Positions 12,000-23,037 of a stretch of DNA of 64,000 bases are shown one piece after another (position 1 is the stretch's first letter; the number at the start of each line of letters is the position of its first letter). This DNA is from Metallyticus violacea. Taxonomy: Eukaryota; Arthropoda; Insecta; Mantodea; Metallyticidae. The notes under the pieces are model-generated. The model was given only the letters and a program-made list of their open reading frames with translations, was not told the DNA's origin and did no database searches. The position numbers and the translations under genes are program-made. Where the stretch lies: NCBI GenBank assembly GCA_030762175.1, contig CM060830.1, positions 45,310,501 through 45,374,500 on the forward strand, in the 5' to 3' direction.

Positions 12000-12565
12000 A
12001 AATGTTGACAAGAACTTCACCTCTAGGGTTTTTAAATTAGGACACATTTAAAAAAATTTCATTCCCATCTTCAGCTGTTGATTGACTAGTTGGTAAGTTT
12101 TGGGCTGTCGGTGTGGTTTTAGCTGTATCTGAGTTGCTTCTTTGTTCACATCTCTTGGCTGGAATAGGAATTATCTGAATTCGTCCAGAGATGAATGTCA
12201 AAATTTGTTAATTTATCTCAGATTTTTTAGAATGAAAGTTTTTTCCCCATGTAAGTGGGTCTATTGGAGTATGTATTTCTTTTAACAAAATTGCTTCTTG
12301 CTTAATTTCACGGTTGTGTTTCCAAAAATGAATGGCTATTGTTTTAGTTGAACATTTCTAAAATTTACTTTCTCCCTGCTTTTCAAATTTCTCTTAGCTT
12401 TGCCAATGTACTTTAAATTATAATCTAAGCATTTTATTGCATCTATGTCTGATTTTTCTCTGATGGTATCCTGTCTTTTACGAAGAACTAAATAAATTTT
12501 TTATATTGTATTTATTTTGTGGTGTTAATTTAATCCATTTTCTTTAAAGCTCTTCCCAAACTTGT
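12000..12565 (-). pseudogene. Penelope-like endonuclease relic
   Basis: Minus-strand remnants of the endonuclease tail (THIPIDPLTWGKNFHSKKSEI-like, reading from about 12260 to 12180) and of the HFWKHNREIK region near 12330. A C/K-rich start near 12430-12480 is close to GIY-YIG but heavily mutated. It lies directly upstream of the preceding element and just before a SINE. Confidence 0.6.
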
Positions 12566-12574
12566 GATACTACA

Positions 12575-12852
12575 ATGGGTGGCCGAGGTCATTAAGGGGC
12601 AGACTGGTGAGCAGGATGTCTGGAGTTTAATTCCCATCAGGCCAGGCCTCCCTGACTGTGATTTTTTCCATAAATGGCAAATCCTCATAAAGGCGAAAGC
12701 AGGGGATGTACCGTAAACTTAGGCCCGAAACTTTTCCTTCCTTTAAAAGAATAATAACCCTTTCCCAGTTTATCATTTCATCTCATGTATCACTAGTGTC
12801 CACTGCCTGTGATGCCTCAGCAGTTAAAATGAGTGTTAAACACCAATTAAAA
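12575..12852 (+). repeat. tRNA-derived SINE, family A
   Basis: Same structure as the copy at 5455: head GGTGGCCGAGGTCATTAAGG, a mutated B box (AGTTTAATTCC), body with ACCGTAAACTTAGG, end TTAAAATGAGTGTTAAACAC and A run. Confidence 0.8.
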
Positions 12853-13651
12853 AAATGTGATAATATTCTGTATGATATATGAATCTGCTATATTTGTAAT
12901 TTTCTTTGATATTTTTAATCTTTCTAACTATTGCATTAATTCTGTATCCATTAATTACTATTATATTAAACAAAGTTCAGTGAAATGTAAGAATTTATTT
13001 CAATAGTTATAGATGGAAAGGACTGGAGGATTGAGCATATATGCAAACAGATTTAAGGATGAGCTTAAGGATGAGTTTAAGTAATGATAGTTTCTTTTAC
13101 TGTTGCATTTAATTTAATTCAATTATTTATAATATTGATAGTCGCAATGCCATAATTTTGAGCATGAAATAATGATATTGAAAACCATTTTCATATATAT
13201 TTTGCTTAAATTGGATTTTCATTAATTTCATCACCATTGTATCAGCATATCCCCATACAAAAAGCATGCCTTGCCACTGAATAAGGGCTAAGAAAAAATA
13301 TTTTAAGGCTTATCTTAATTTACAGTAACTTTTGAAAATTATTTCTAATCCTTCCACAAAAACTTACTATTGAATCTTTTGAGGCACTGCTGGGTCGATG
13401 ACATTTATTTTTTGATAGACATTGTCATGGAGTTCTAATAAGTGAGGATTAAAAATATATACTCTTGTCGTTTAATGTTCTAGGGAAAACAATGAGAAGG
13501 TGTTAAAATTCAGCAACTTAAGTGGTAGTATTATAGAGCTTATTATTCTGCCATTAAATACCCAATTTCGACATGTATATTAAAAAAAAGATAAAACTTA
13601 ATCTTTTCATATTCATGGCATTATCTCTCTGGAATGAAATATTTGGTTTAT
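12853..13651. other. intron sequence, nothing recognised
   Basis: AT-rich. AGGATGAGCTTA and AGGATGAGTTTA form a short tandem near 13055-13080. No coding or element ends seen. Confidence 0.4.
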
Positions 13652-13940
13652 TTTATGAACACTCTTTTAACATCTTAAGTCATCAGCATCCCATTCAATT
13701 CAGAGCATGAAACAGCCGATAAATTTTGCTCAAAGGCCTCTCTCTTTTTTTTGTTTGTTTGTTTCTTTTACTTACCATAAATCTACTGCACAGGACCTAT
13801 GACTTTACTTCCCTTCTGAAGGAAGCCATACTTAGGATTTTTAGAGTAAAATAAAATTCATCAACCTTGTCCAGGATTGAACATGTGATCTTGGGTCTAT
13901 GAGGCAAGTGAGGTTACCATTAAACCACCAGGACCAACAA
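13652..13940 (-). repeat. tRNA-derived SINE, family B
   Basis: Reverse copy. The 3' block (ATCTTAAGTCATCAGCATCCC) and CAAAGGCCTCTCTC lie on the left, GAAGGAAGCCATACTTAGGA in the middle, and the tRNA-like head (GGTCCTGGTGGTTTAATGGT read from the right) at 13918-13938. Other copies at 42966, 47806, 48281 and 62892. Confidence 0.8.
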
Positions 13941-14042
13941 AGTATTTGAATAATGCTTTGCTGTTGACAATGGAGTGGCAATATAACCTTAACTTAGGTA
14001 TGCATTTTTTACACTAAACTCCACTCACTTAAACAAAAGTAA

Positions 14043-14075
14043 GACGCATTTCGGGAGAATCTCTCCCATCTTCAG
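14043..14075 (-). ncRNA. hammerhead-like ribozyme core
   Basis: Minus strand: CTGAAGA (14069-14075), stem II GGGAG/CTCCC around loop AGATT, GAAA, then ATGCGT and C. All invariant core positions are present. The stem III hexamer is one base off the palindrome ATGCAT seen in the partner copy. Confidence 0.65.
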
Positions 14076-14822
14076 TTGCTCATTGAACCGCAGTTACTCG
14101 AAACGATGGCTGGACAACCGGAAGTTCCTGTGGTGGCCTTTGTTGGTTGAAGTAGGAAGTTGCTGAGTTATCCATAGGAGGAAATTCGAAATTCATTGGG
14201 TTTTCTCTATTTTTTAATGTGAAAATTTTTTCCCAAGTGGATAACTCCAATGGGTTGTGAAGATGTTTAATTTCCTGGACAGTTTAATTCCCAGTTTTAT
14301 TTCATGGTTTTTGGTGCAAAAGTGAGCTGCTACTGCTGATTTATCCAACTGTTTAAACCGAATATTCCTAAAATGTTCTTTCCTCTGAATCTCCAAATTT
14401 CTTTTTGTTTTGCCTATACAAGTTCACAACTCTGTTCACAATCTGCACATTTTATTTCGTAAATTCCTGATTTCTGTTCTGTTGGTATGGAGTCTTTTAC
14501 TGTGCAACCTAATAAATTCTTGATGTATCTGTTCTTTGGGGCTAACATTATCCCATGTTCTTTAAAGATTTTCTTGAACTTGTTGTAGTAAATTGGATGG
14601 TAGGTGAAACTTTTGAATTAAATTGCTGAAACATCTTCACAACCCTTTGGAGTTATCCACTTGGGAAAAAATTTTCACATTAAAAAATAGAGAAAACCTA
14701 ATGAATTTTGAGGTTCCTCCTATGGATGAACTCAGCAATTTCCTATTTCAACCAACAGAGGCCACCACAGGAACATCAGGTTGTCCAGCCATCATTTCGA
14801 GTAATGGAGGTTCAGTGAACAT

Positions 14823-14855
14823 CTGAAGATGGGAGAGATTCTCCCGAAATGCATC
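14823..14855 (+). ncRNA. hammerhead-like ribozyme core, palindromic stem III
   Basis: CTGAAGA at 14823-14829, stem II GGGAG/CTCCC (14831-14835 with 14841-14845), GAAA at 14846-14849, palindrome ATGCAT at 14849-14854 and C at the expected cleavage position 14855. It fits the hammerhead CUGANGA...GAAA...UH consensus. Such motifs are known in Penelope-like elements, where a very short stem III may pair between two molecules. Confidence 0.72.
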
Positions 14856-14920
14856 TTACTTTTGTGTAAGTGAGTGGAGTTTAGTGTAAAAAATGAATAC
14901 CTAAGATTACGTTAGAAGGA

Positions 14921-15370
14921 TTTGAAGATTGACTGCAGTCCAGTATCAGCTTTTTATGAATTTACATTTCTATTGCAATTAAACTAAGCTTCAGAATAAC
15001 TAATTGGGGATCAGTTTTATCATGCAAGTGTCTTAAAAACGATTATAATATAAACTTTGCTAGTGAGATGATTTCTTAATAATTAATGCATTGTTATTTT
15101 AAAGAGTTTTAGTTATAAAATCTCAATTGCATTATGGGCTGCAGTTTTTTAAACACTCGTAAGATATACTAACACCAGGCAAGCTTATTCCAGCAATGCA
15201 AATTAACCCAACAAAATACATTAACATAGAATCCATACCAACCTTGTAACATGTGGGATAAACAAAGATGTTGATTTACCATAAGCTGTAGGTTTTTGCC
15301 TAGCCACTATCAATGAAAGTTGTGCAGACAATAAATGGCCATTAATCAACACAAATGATTCTGTGATAAA
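14921..15370. other. intron sequence, nothing recognised
   Basis: AT-rich spacer without recognised features. Confidence 0.4.
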
Positions 15371-16200
15371 TAACAATAAAGACTAGAGGATTTTCCCATG
15401 AGTGCAAACCACTTTGATGAAGAACCAGCAATGATTAAAATAGCTTTACAAATGTCTTATATAAACAACATATTAAATAGAGAATAGTAATACTTTAAGT
15501 TTAAAAAACTGCAATAGATGCTTTTGGTATCTACAAATACAAAACAACAAAAATTACAAATGAAATAAAGAGTCTGATAAAAGCCAAACCAACCAGAAAC
15601 AAATCATTAGTATTACAATTAATTTTGACTCATGTTGGCAATTGTAGGGAAGAAAAGACAATAAAACAGAAACCAAATAGAAATCTATAAACAAATATGC
15701 ACTATCAAAAATTACTTTAAAACAGAACATTAAGATACAGAAGAATATCATATAACAAATAAACAATACACATAAGTTTATAAGCAGATTGGCACCAAAA
15801 AAACAAAGAAAGAGAAGAGAAGAAAATATACACCAGGACCATTAAATAACAAATAGAAAAATCTCTAATGTCATTTCATTTTTGGACAGAAAACCATGAT
15901 ATGGAGAAAGAAGTGAAATTATTAAATTCAGCATAAGGATACACAAAGCTAAAAACTACATGCATAAATTTCAAGGATGGGTTAATGAGCTTTAATACTA
16001 TTGTGTATGAAAACATTATTTTCAAGTGCACCAGGGCAGAATGAGCATCCCCAAGCAAACCCTAACAATCTTCCAGTAGTGAATAGGCAACTGAGGATGC
16101 AGATGACAGTCTGCAAAACATGTACTACATATATTCAAGTAAGAGAAGTCAAAAGAGTGTTTGGATTCAATTCAGTCATACAAAAATTATTATAATATAA
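15370..16200 (+). pseudogene. Penelope-like retroelement relic
   Basis: Very decayed. FGIYKYKT-like remnant near 15520, endonuclease remnants SHFWTENHDMEKEVKLLNSA at about 15864-15930 and the tail NFKDGLMSFNT near 15966-16000. PLE terminal sequence then gives N/R-Q-rich text, the hammerhead-like core and AAGAGTGTTTGGATTCAATTCA. The coding part has many stops. Confidence 0.65.
16091..16124 (+). ncRNA. hammerhead-like core with G12 changed
   Basis: CTGAGGA at 16091-16097, stem II GCAGA/TCTGC, then AAAA in place of GAAA, palindrome ACATGT at 16118-16123, A at the cleavage position. Loss of the catalytic G12 should abolish cleavage. Confidence 0.55.
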
Positions 16201-16784
16201 TAAAATAAAATGTGTACTTGTCAAGGAAAGCAGATGTTGCACTCTATAGAATGGAAGCAGGACCAATTATTTTTAATGTCTTAGGAAATAAAATATAAAT
16301 TTACAGACAAATGTATGATCTACAGTAACAAGAATGCAATATTAAAATGAGACCATCTTGAAAAATGTTTTAAATTAAATAATAAAATGGTGCTATGATT
16401 ATATTGGGAAGTAAGAGCAATGATATTTATCAATTTCCCAATGCATTGGACAACATTTTGCACATCATGTTTAAGACATTTTTGTATTGTATGTCTCTTC
16501 TATAAGCACATGATAAACTTTCTTAGGTTTTTTTATCTGACAATGTTCCTTGTTCATCTGAATCTGTTTACATAAGTATGAATGGTAATATTTATTTTGT
16601 ACAGGTTCCCCTAGACATTTTCTTTGAAATTTTCTTTGGACCTCTTGCCAAATTTGATTTTAGATAGCTGTTGTAAATAAACACAACACTGTTCTGCAGG
16701 ATAAACAGCCATAGCTCGTAACTTAGAAGCTCATGTCTGGTAAACCGAGATACATAATGCAAATGCATGATAGGGCAGGAACTA
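16201..16784. other. intron sequence, nothing recognised
   Basis: AT-rich with no recognised coding or element ends. A (TA)n tract follows at 16785-16800. Confidence 0.4.
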
Positions 16785-16915
16785 TATATATATATATATA
16801 CTCATGACTGGAGTTTGATTTATATATATCAAAATAGCTTTCCTTGTTTATCATTTCATCTCATATTGCCTATGCCTCAGTAGTAAAAGTGCTAAATACG
16901 ATTTTAAAAAAAACC
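16785..16915 (+). repeat. SINE family A, truncated copy
   Basis: After a short (TA)n tract come TCATGACTGGAGTTTGATT (decayed head) and the family A end: TCCTTGTTTATCATTTCATC and CTCAGTAGTAAAAGTGCTAAA, then an A run. Confidence 0.55.
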
Positions 16916-17409
16916 TCATGGCCAATGCAACTGCAATAAAGAGAATTGACAAATTTATGCAAACTCTTTCAAAATTAAATATGAAGGTTCAATAATTGAT
17001 GAAAAAATGCTTTCAAATTCTATAATAAATATGTAGGAGATCTAAAATGTGATAGGTGTTATTCATTGGTAAATGTGCTATTTCCGGGCTCTGAAGTTTT
17101 ACTAATAAAGTGCAAATATGTTAAGGCATATTACACTTACAGTGAAGAACTTTTTCCTGAAATCATCTCAGTAGCAGTAATTATACAAATTGATCATTTA
17201 TGAATTATTTTTCTACTGAGAGTTTAAGATAACTTACAAATTGCCAGTATACCTGTTAACTCTTCAAGAGATTGTCCAGTATTGCTACCTTGCTCCCTAC
17301 ATGCAGGTTACAAAACAAAAAGCAAAATCATTGCCAAGCAATTCATCCTGCAGCTGAAAATACTGTAAAATATTATTCTCTATTACATTTGTTTTAATTC
17401 TTTTAATAG

Positions 17410-17601
17410 GCCCATCTGTCTCCACATTCTCTGCCACAACATTTAAGTAATATGGCATTCCATTCGAGGTTTCATGCTCCAAAGTTACCTGGCAGGCCAG
17501 GAATACATGAAGCAACTCGAATCTGCTCCCAGTTTAAGATGGAGAATGTCTGCAAACCAGGAAGTACTTTGCTATGGGATTTACTTCAAGATGACAAAAT
17601 A
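17410..17601 (+). CDS. Usp34: USP34 exon 3 of window (64 codons)
   Basis: Phase-0 exon between AATAG and GTAAGT. The start (AHLSPHSLPQHLSNMA) corresponds to a His/Leu-rich linker in vertebrate USP34, and the end (NVCKPGSTLLWDLLQDDK) to the conserved beginning of the helical scaffold. The Trp-Asp of LLWDLLQD is kept. The reverse-strand open frame over the same bases is only a shadow. Confidence 0.92.
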
Positions 17602-18469
17602 GTAAGTTAAGATATAAAAGCAGTTGTTGTGTTCTTGAAATTAACACCTGTTACTTAGATGAATAATATGAAAATTAAAATAAAACTATTAAATATATTC
17701 ATATAACTTATATTTGACTGTTGAGGGTTTATTTATGTTTACGCACACAAGATGGAGTAGCATATGCTGGGAATAAATAAATTAAATAAAATATTTGCAC
17801 TTAACATTTGAGTTTTTGGATGTGCCACATATATTCCCCAGCCAGGGAAAGATTCACAAGAATTTACTTCAATTCTCAATGTGTAATCCCTAATATAGAT
17901 GGCTCAGGGAAGTGTTAACGTTTCCCAAATAGCAGTGACATCTATCAAGTGAGAAAATATTCATTTATGCCTGCAGCATTGCCTCTAGCATGATTTTTTT
18001 CAAATTGTGTGCTGACAGTAACATTCCATGTTAATCATAATTATTTTTGTATTGCTTACAGAAATGAAATTACATTATAACAGTTTCATTACTGCAAACA
18101 GCCTATTAACATATTTATTTTGCAGATTGAAAAAGCGCAATACACACTTATGCCCAAAGAATGAAAAATACAATGAAGATAACATAGCTACTGAAAAATT
18201 AAAAGCTGCATTTTCAATGCGTGTAATATATATTGTAGTAAGGTGAAGGATGGCTTACTATTTAAAATACAACACCAGTACGTGTAATTTCAAAACAAAT
18301 ATTTTATTTGAGCTTATTTTAAAAAAAATTTTAATGGCTTAAACGTCTTGCAAAATGCCAAGTTTTTTTAAATGATAAATGGGATTAATAAAATGATGGC
18401 CCAAATGCTTCCGGTGTCTGTGGTGCCTAAAGTTGCCTAGCATTCACCTTTTTAGGTAAGGGAAAACTC
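17602..18469. other. intron sequence, nothing recognised
   Basis: AT-rich. A 72 codon open frame at 18028 shows no family features. Confidence 0.4.
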
Positions 18470-18608
18470 AAAAGAAAAAATCTTACTCGGGCTAATATAA
18501 CAAATTATTTTTAAGGAATTCACTCAAATTTAACTAGTTTTGATATCATTGTATGATTCAGTTGAACTACACATTCTTAATGCTTCACTTACTTGTCATA
18601 ATGTATGG

Positions 18609-18642
18609 AACCGGTTCGAGAACATTTAGTTCTCATCTTCAG
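18609..18642 (-). ncRNA. hammerhead-like core, one A lost
   Basis: Minus strand: CTGAAGA, stem II GAGAAC/GTTCTC (six pairs, loop TAAAT), then GAACCGGT: the palindrome ACCGGT is intact but one A of GAAA is missing. Confidence 0.6.
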
Positions 18643-19147
18643 AGAGGCTAAAGTCCAACTGTTGAATCATTTGTTGAGCTGTGGGAATGTGTGTTCTGCT
18701 CTGGTGGCAGTGTGATAAACTTGTAGTTTATGTTTTCATGTGCAGCAATATTAAAGTTCATTAGACTGTCTTTATATTTGTAGATGTAGATTTTTTCCCA
18801 GGTTCCAGGTTGCTAGTTCCGTAGGTCCTTGTACTGATTTTAATAATTTTGCTTTATTCATTATGTTGTGATTTTGTTTCCAAAAATAGAGAAATCAGCA
18901 TTAACATATCATTTTTGGACACAAAATCATGAAAAACAAAGCAAAGCAAAATTATTAAAATCAGTACAGGGGCCTACGGAACTAGCAATCTGGGAGAAAA
19001 TGTACATCTGCAAATACAAAGAAAGTCTTATGAACTTTGACACTGCTGCACATGAAAACATAAACTACAAGTTTATCACACTGCCACCAGAGCAGAATAT
19101 ACATTCCCACATTCAATGAATGATCAGACAGTTGGACTTTAGCCTGG

Positions 19148-19182
19148 CTGAAGATGAGGATTAAGTGTTCTTGAAACCGGTT
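19148..19182 (+). ncRNA. hammerhead-like ribozyme core, palindrome ACCGGT
   Basis: CTGAAGA at 19148-19154, stem II GAGGA/TTCTT (with wobble pairs), GAAA at 19173-19176, ACCGGT at 19176-19181, T at the cleavage position. All core positions agree with the hammerhead consensus. Confidence 0.68.
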
Positions 19183-19332
19183 CCATACATTATGACAAGA
19201 AGTGAAGTATTAAGAGTGTGTAGTTCAACTGAATCGTATAGTGATATCAATTATATGATTAGCTTCACTGTGCATGTTCCAATTTACATTTTAATTAACT
19301 TGTTTTGTTAGAGTTTCTTAAATATGGAGGTG

Positions 19333-19350
19333 CTGATGATGAAACATGTC
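19333..19350 (+). ncRNA. hammerhead-like core lacking stem II
   Basis: CTGATGA is followed after one base by GAAACATGTC. The core and the palindrome ACATGT remain, but stem II is deleted, so it should not fold as a ribozyme. Confidence 0.45.
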
Positions 19351-19435
19351 CAAGTAATGGAACAAAACTAGTGAATTTTGAATGAATTCCTCATTTATAA
19401 TTTGTTATATTATACTATATTTCACTGTGAAAAAC

Positions 19436-19899
19436 CAGGCTTTTTAAATCTTACCCAGGCTACTTATTTTTACAAATAACTAAACTAATATCGTTAAATT
19501 ACAGATTTGACCTGCAGCAACCTGAAATAGAGAATTTGCTAAAATGAGTACTCTTAATTAATTGTGTTTCTAAATATTTTCTTCTTTGTGGTGCCTCTTC
19601 CTACATGCTGCATGGGATTCATGATTCTTAACCCTACAAAATAGGCAGTACCTTTTTGAAAAAATAGAAAGAAACTCACTTTACAGTTGCATCTTACTCT
19701 AACTACATTGACAACATGAGAAAGAACACTGCTGCTGTTCTGCTTCTGAAAGGTGGCCTCCCACAGAATTCGAGTGAATAATATCTGTTAACAATTTTTT
19801 GTCACACAAACAGCAAGCTCGACATCATGACAAAGATGATGTATATGTCATTTCTCTCTGACATCTCTTGCACCTATGATGTCAGCTTTTTCCCTTGCT
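19436..19899. other. intron sequence; possible end of the P-like relic
   Basis: No clear element ends. Minus-strand text here (SFLMLSM, HSNSVGGHLSEAEQQ) may be the C-terminal tail of the transposase relic to the right, but this is weak. Confidence 0.35.
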
Positions 19900-20846
19900 G
19901 CAAGGGATGCTTGCATACTCCTGCAATCTTCACAATGCCTATTTGTTAATAAACAATACCCACTGGCTTAATGGAATGACTGACCTTCCACAAACCCGAG
20001 AAAATTCATCGAAAACATCAGAAAAGCTACTTGGTGCAAAATCATCCGCATCTTCTCAAGTAAAACTATTCAATGAAGAAAGTAGCCACCCCTGCTCCTC
20101 CTGCTGCTCTTCCTCGTCATCACCACCACCACAGTTCTTATACTTGGAATTAGAAGAACAAATCCCATTCAGCAACATGATTAAAGGCTAAAATAAACTG
20201 AGAACAAGTGGTATTGTTATTATGACCTCCATGCTGATGAATTACTGCAAAGAAGTTTTCCTAACCATCTTGATTAAGTATTTGTGTTAGAGACTCTTAT
20301 TGTACAGCTTGGATCTTAGATCATGAGCCATCCTTCTTGATAAGTAGACTGAGTTAACTTTCCTGTAATAGAATCGACAAACTCCATATTACAACTGAAT
20401 TGCATTGTAAATGTCAGATGACCTAATGTTGTAGATAAGCGACATGGCAGACACTGAGGAGGAACAAATCTTCTGGAACCATTAATGTTCTCATGAAGAT
20501 CATTCCTAAATAACAAGAACCAAGCTGTTTCTTTTGCCCCAGGAGACATATGCTTTGGGAAACCATCAACCAATACAAGCATGACACTTGACAGCATCTT
20601 AAACTAAAGATCTGTGCAGCCATTATTTACCCCACATCTTATGCTTCCTTTGCATTCCATATGTGTCTGTGTAATTTTATTAATATATAAACACTTTTCA
20701 ATGGCAGCTAACAGCAGATTCACGTGGTCCCATTTAGGTACACTGTATCCTATTTTAACATCATGCTTCAAAAAATTATTATGCACACTTTTTAATAAAT
20801 GAGACTTATAAATGGTTGCAATCTTAATTTCATCAATCTGAAACAA
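19900..20846 (-). pseudogene. P-element/THAP9-like transposase relic
   Basis: Minus-strand frames read DEIKIATIYKSHLLKSVHNN and LKHDVKIGYSVPKWDHVNLL (20846-20604), MSPGAKETAWFLLFRNDLHE (20316-20597), and in a third frame near 20220-20260 ENFFAVIHQHGGHNNNTT. The last motif corresponds to the ENLF..IR..GG.N..P segment of the C-terminal part of P-element/THAP9 transposases; HLLKSVRNNFL and a PGAxxTAxFxxxFND-like motif also fit. Frameshifts and stops separate the pieces. The acidic run (GGGDDEEEQQEEQG) near 20090-20130 comes from a CTC/TCC-rich tract. The THAP DNA-binding domain was not found. Confidence 0.5.
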
Positions 20847-21344
20847 AAAGTTTTAATTTTCTATGGGAAATCATTTCACTAAGCTCTTTAATCTGAACAA
20901 TTTGTGTTGCCCTGATCATGTACAACAATCTTCATAACAAGTTCTGCGGAAAACAAAGTTTTAATTACACAAATAATGAATTCTTCTAAAATATCAACAG
21001 GTGTAGAAGACCAGCAGAATTAGTACATCACAGGCTGCTTTCACAAACCTCTAGCCATGAACGCCAAGCCATGGTCAGCTTGCCGCTTCGTCCTACCCAG
21101 TTCTCCACAATCCCCATACTCATCGACAGTGCAAGTGCTAATAACTTTATCCTTTTTGTCCAGCAATGATGTTTGGGCCTCACAAATATGTTCCTAACAT
21201 CTGTAAAAGAAAATTCATATTAGCAGTATCTGCTACCTTAACCAGCTTCTTCATTCTGCAATAGGTCATCTAAATATGCTTCCTGAGGTGGTTGTAGTTC
21301 CTCATAGTTTTTGCCACAAACTTAAGAATCCTTTGTAATATGTT
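20847..21344. other. intron sequence, possibly more of the P-like relic
   Basis: No clear family motif. Minus-strand frames are broken. It may hold the N-terminal half of the adjacent transposase relic. Confidence 0.3.
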
Positions 21345-21540
21345 TACGGAATTTCGGAATCCACACAGTGAAACTTTTGTTAATCTTATTTTGATTTAAA
21401 GTAAAACACTAAAAATCATGTCGTCACATTAAAACTCTCTTTAAGTTTCACAAACACACTTATAAAAGTAATTTTGGTACATGTTTCGTGAGGTACATTC
21501 CTCACATTGTCAACCAAAATGACAACTCAGAGTTGGAAAT
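21345..21540 (-). mobile_element. Penelope-like terminal unit, TTGACAA subfamily
   Basis: Nearly identical to each arm of the foldback at 43386-43713. The minus strand runs from TTTTGGTTGACAATG through ACATGTACCAAAATTAC and AAGTGTGTTTGTGAAAC to TTCACTGTGTGGATTCC. Confidence 0.75.
21478..21513 (-). ncRNA. hammerhead-like fold with variant core
   Basis: Minus strand: TTGACAA in the CTGANGA position, stem II GTGAGG/CCTCAC, GAAA, palindrome ACATGT, A at the cleavage site. Two core positions differ from consensus (C3 to U and G8 to A), yet stem II and stem III are perfect. Confidence 0.45.
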
Positions 21541-22190
21541 GGGAAGAATTCACAGGAAGCTAGAGCTAGACTGTATGGCGGGTGGTGCATCAATGTTTCT
21601 GATTCTTGCAGTAATTCCATTCCCTTCATGGCATTGTGTGCAGAAACATTGTCGTGAAGCAACAATCCTTGTAATTTTTGCTCAAACATGATTAAAACTT
21701 ACATATTTAAATTTGTGCCACCAACTGCCTTCATCAATAATGCACTTTCAAATAACTTAAACTCGGCATGCCATTGTAAACAATGTACATTTAATACCTT
21801 CTAACTCAGCACCAGTGATCTTGTGAATTGTTGTACTTGTAAGAGTTGTTTACATTTCTGGTGCTAAGGACTAGGAGAGAGTATAGTAAGCAAGAATTGA
21901 AAAGTGTGGCAGTGTGTCGTCCATGTCAGAATATAGGAATAACTTTTGTATTGTAAAGAAGTGTAAATAAATTTCTTTCTTATGTGATTTTTTTCCAGTA
22001 TCTTAGTAGTGGGAATAAACCACAGCCTGTATGCATACAATTGAAATATTTGTATTTTGAAATACATACACTACCTACAGTATGTAATATTATCAGAATT
22101 ATTACTTAAGAATTTGTCTTTTTGCAGCCAAAATTAACAAACTACAGTATCTCATTGATTTTTACCCACAGAATAAAACAAGAACTTTAA
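21541..22190. other. intron sequence, nothing recognised
   Basis: AT-rich. No supported feature. Confidence 0.4.
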
Positions 22191-22280
22191 TTCTTCTTCT
22201 TCTTCTTCTTCTTCTTCTTCTTCTTCTTCTTCTTCTTCTTCTTCTTCTTCTCCTCCTCCTCCTCCTCCTCCTCCTTCTTC
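22191..22280 (+). repeat. microsatellite (TTC)n(TCC)n
   Basis: About 20 TTC units (22191-22250) followed by about 8 TCC units and two TTC. Pure polypurine/polypyrimidine, so triplex (H-DNA) formation is possible. Confidence 0.95.
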
Positions 22281-22394
22281 TATTATTGGACAGTTCTATG
22301 AATAATGACATTATTTCATCACCAATGATCCCTTTGCATTAATCTGTGTGAAACATGTAGTGCTGTAAAAACCAAAAAACTAGGGATTTTCACA

Positions 22395-22575
22395 GTGAAA
22401 TATAGTCTAACATAACAAATTATTTAGGAAGAATTCACTCAAATTTCACAAGTTTTGTTCCACTTACATGGAGTTGAATGGAACCTTGCTGATGATAAAG
22501 ACCTTTGAAACATGTGTAAGTGGAACATAACTAGTGAAATTTGAGTGAATTCCTCATAAATAATTTGTTATAGAT
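22395..22575. mobile_element. Penelope-like terminal foldback unit
   Basis: Left arm ATAACAAATTATT from 22412 to about 22468 and right arm from about 22512 to 22571 are inverted copies (AAATTTGAGTGAATTCCTCA on the right). The loop holds a hammerhead-like core. CACAGTGAAATATAG at the left edge is the terminal TTCACTGT motif reversed. Confidence 0.65.
22489..22516 (+). ncRNA. hammerhead-like core with short stem II
   Basis: CTGATGA at 22489-22495, a short AAAG/CTTT stem II, GAAA, palindrome ACATGT at 22510-22515, but G at the cleavage position, which hammerheads do not tolerate. Probably inactive. Confidence 0.45.
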
Positions 22576-23037
22576 ATAGTGCTCTCTTAATAATTTTTCT
22601 ACACATCACATGCTTCTCGCACAATGAACATTGGGCCTGCCCCTAATATGAATCTTTAAAATGATTAAAATGATTTGATATTTTCTCTTTTATTCTGCCA
22701 TGTGCCCTACTCCTTGGATTTCTTGCATTCCCACTACAAGTGAGGTTGGTATCATGAAGTGCATATGACTATGAGCCAGTGATGGATATTACTAGCTCCA
22801 TGTGCAACTTGTATACATGCACACTTATTGCTGCATCTGTTCTAAATAATCCCAAAAGGTAGAGGGGAGTAAATGATAGGCTCATATCTCATTGGCAAAT
22901 TCCCTTTTAGCACTCTTCTTGTGAATAATGTGTAAACTCTTGACTGCTGTGCATATGCATGCCTATTATATATTAGTATCTTTTATTTTGCATGTATTTT
23001 TTAAAATTGTTCAAACTTTTTTTTTATCTTTTATCAG
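22576..23037. other. intron sequence, nothing recognised
   Basis: Includes the T-rich polypyrimidine tract and acceptor of exon 4. Confidence 0.45.

Larger units (their letters stand above)
13975..14920. mobile_element. Penelope-like pair in head-to-head inversion
   Basis: A reverse copy (about 13984-14600) and a forward copy (about 14623-14915) share arms of nearly 300 bp. The left arm encodes on the minus strand the endonuclease tail (RKEHFRNIRFKQLDKSAVAA at about 14330-14395) and GIY-YIG beginnings up to 14600. The right arm encodes LHNPLELSTWEKIFTLKNRE from 14632. Both ends have the terminal ribozyme block and the AAGTGAGTGGAGTTTAGTGT signature, one on each strand. The pair would form a large hairpin if transcribed. 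Confidence 0.8.
18470..19435. mobile_element. nested Penelope-like insertions
   Basis: Outer unit: left piece AACAAATTATTTTTAAGGAATT (about 18500) and right piece 19333-19435 are the two halves of a foldback unit like that at 22395-22575. Inserted between them is an inverted pair, about 18546-18885 (minus) and 18886-19260 (plus), whose arms both encode the endonuclease C-terminus. On the plus strand this reads EKSALTYHFWTQNHEKQSKA, then AIWEKMYICKYKESLMNFDT, ending PPEQNIHSHIQ. Each arm ends with a hammerhead-like core and the AATGTATGGAACCGGTT-type block. Confidence 0.75.

Noticed and set aside
16785..16800. TATA-like promoter at the (TA)n tract
   Set aside because: It is a short microsatellite within the 12 kb intron, with no gene start nearby.
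17297..17515. Minus-strand frame over exon 3
   Set aside because: Shadow of the USP34 exon, which has splice sites and family similarity on the plus strand.
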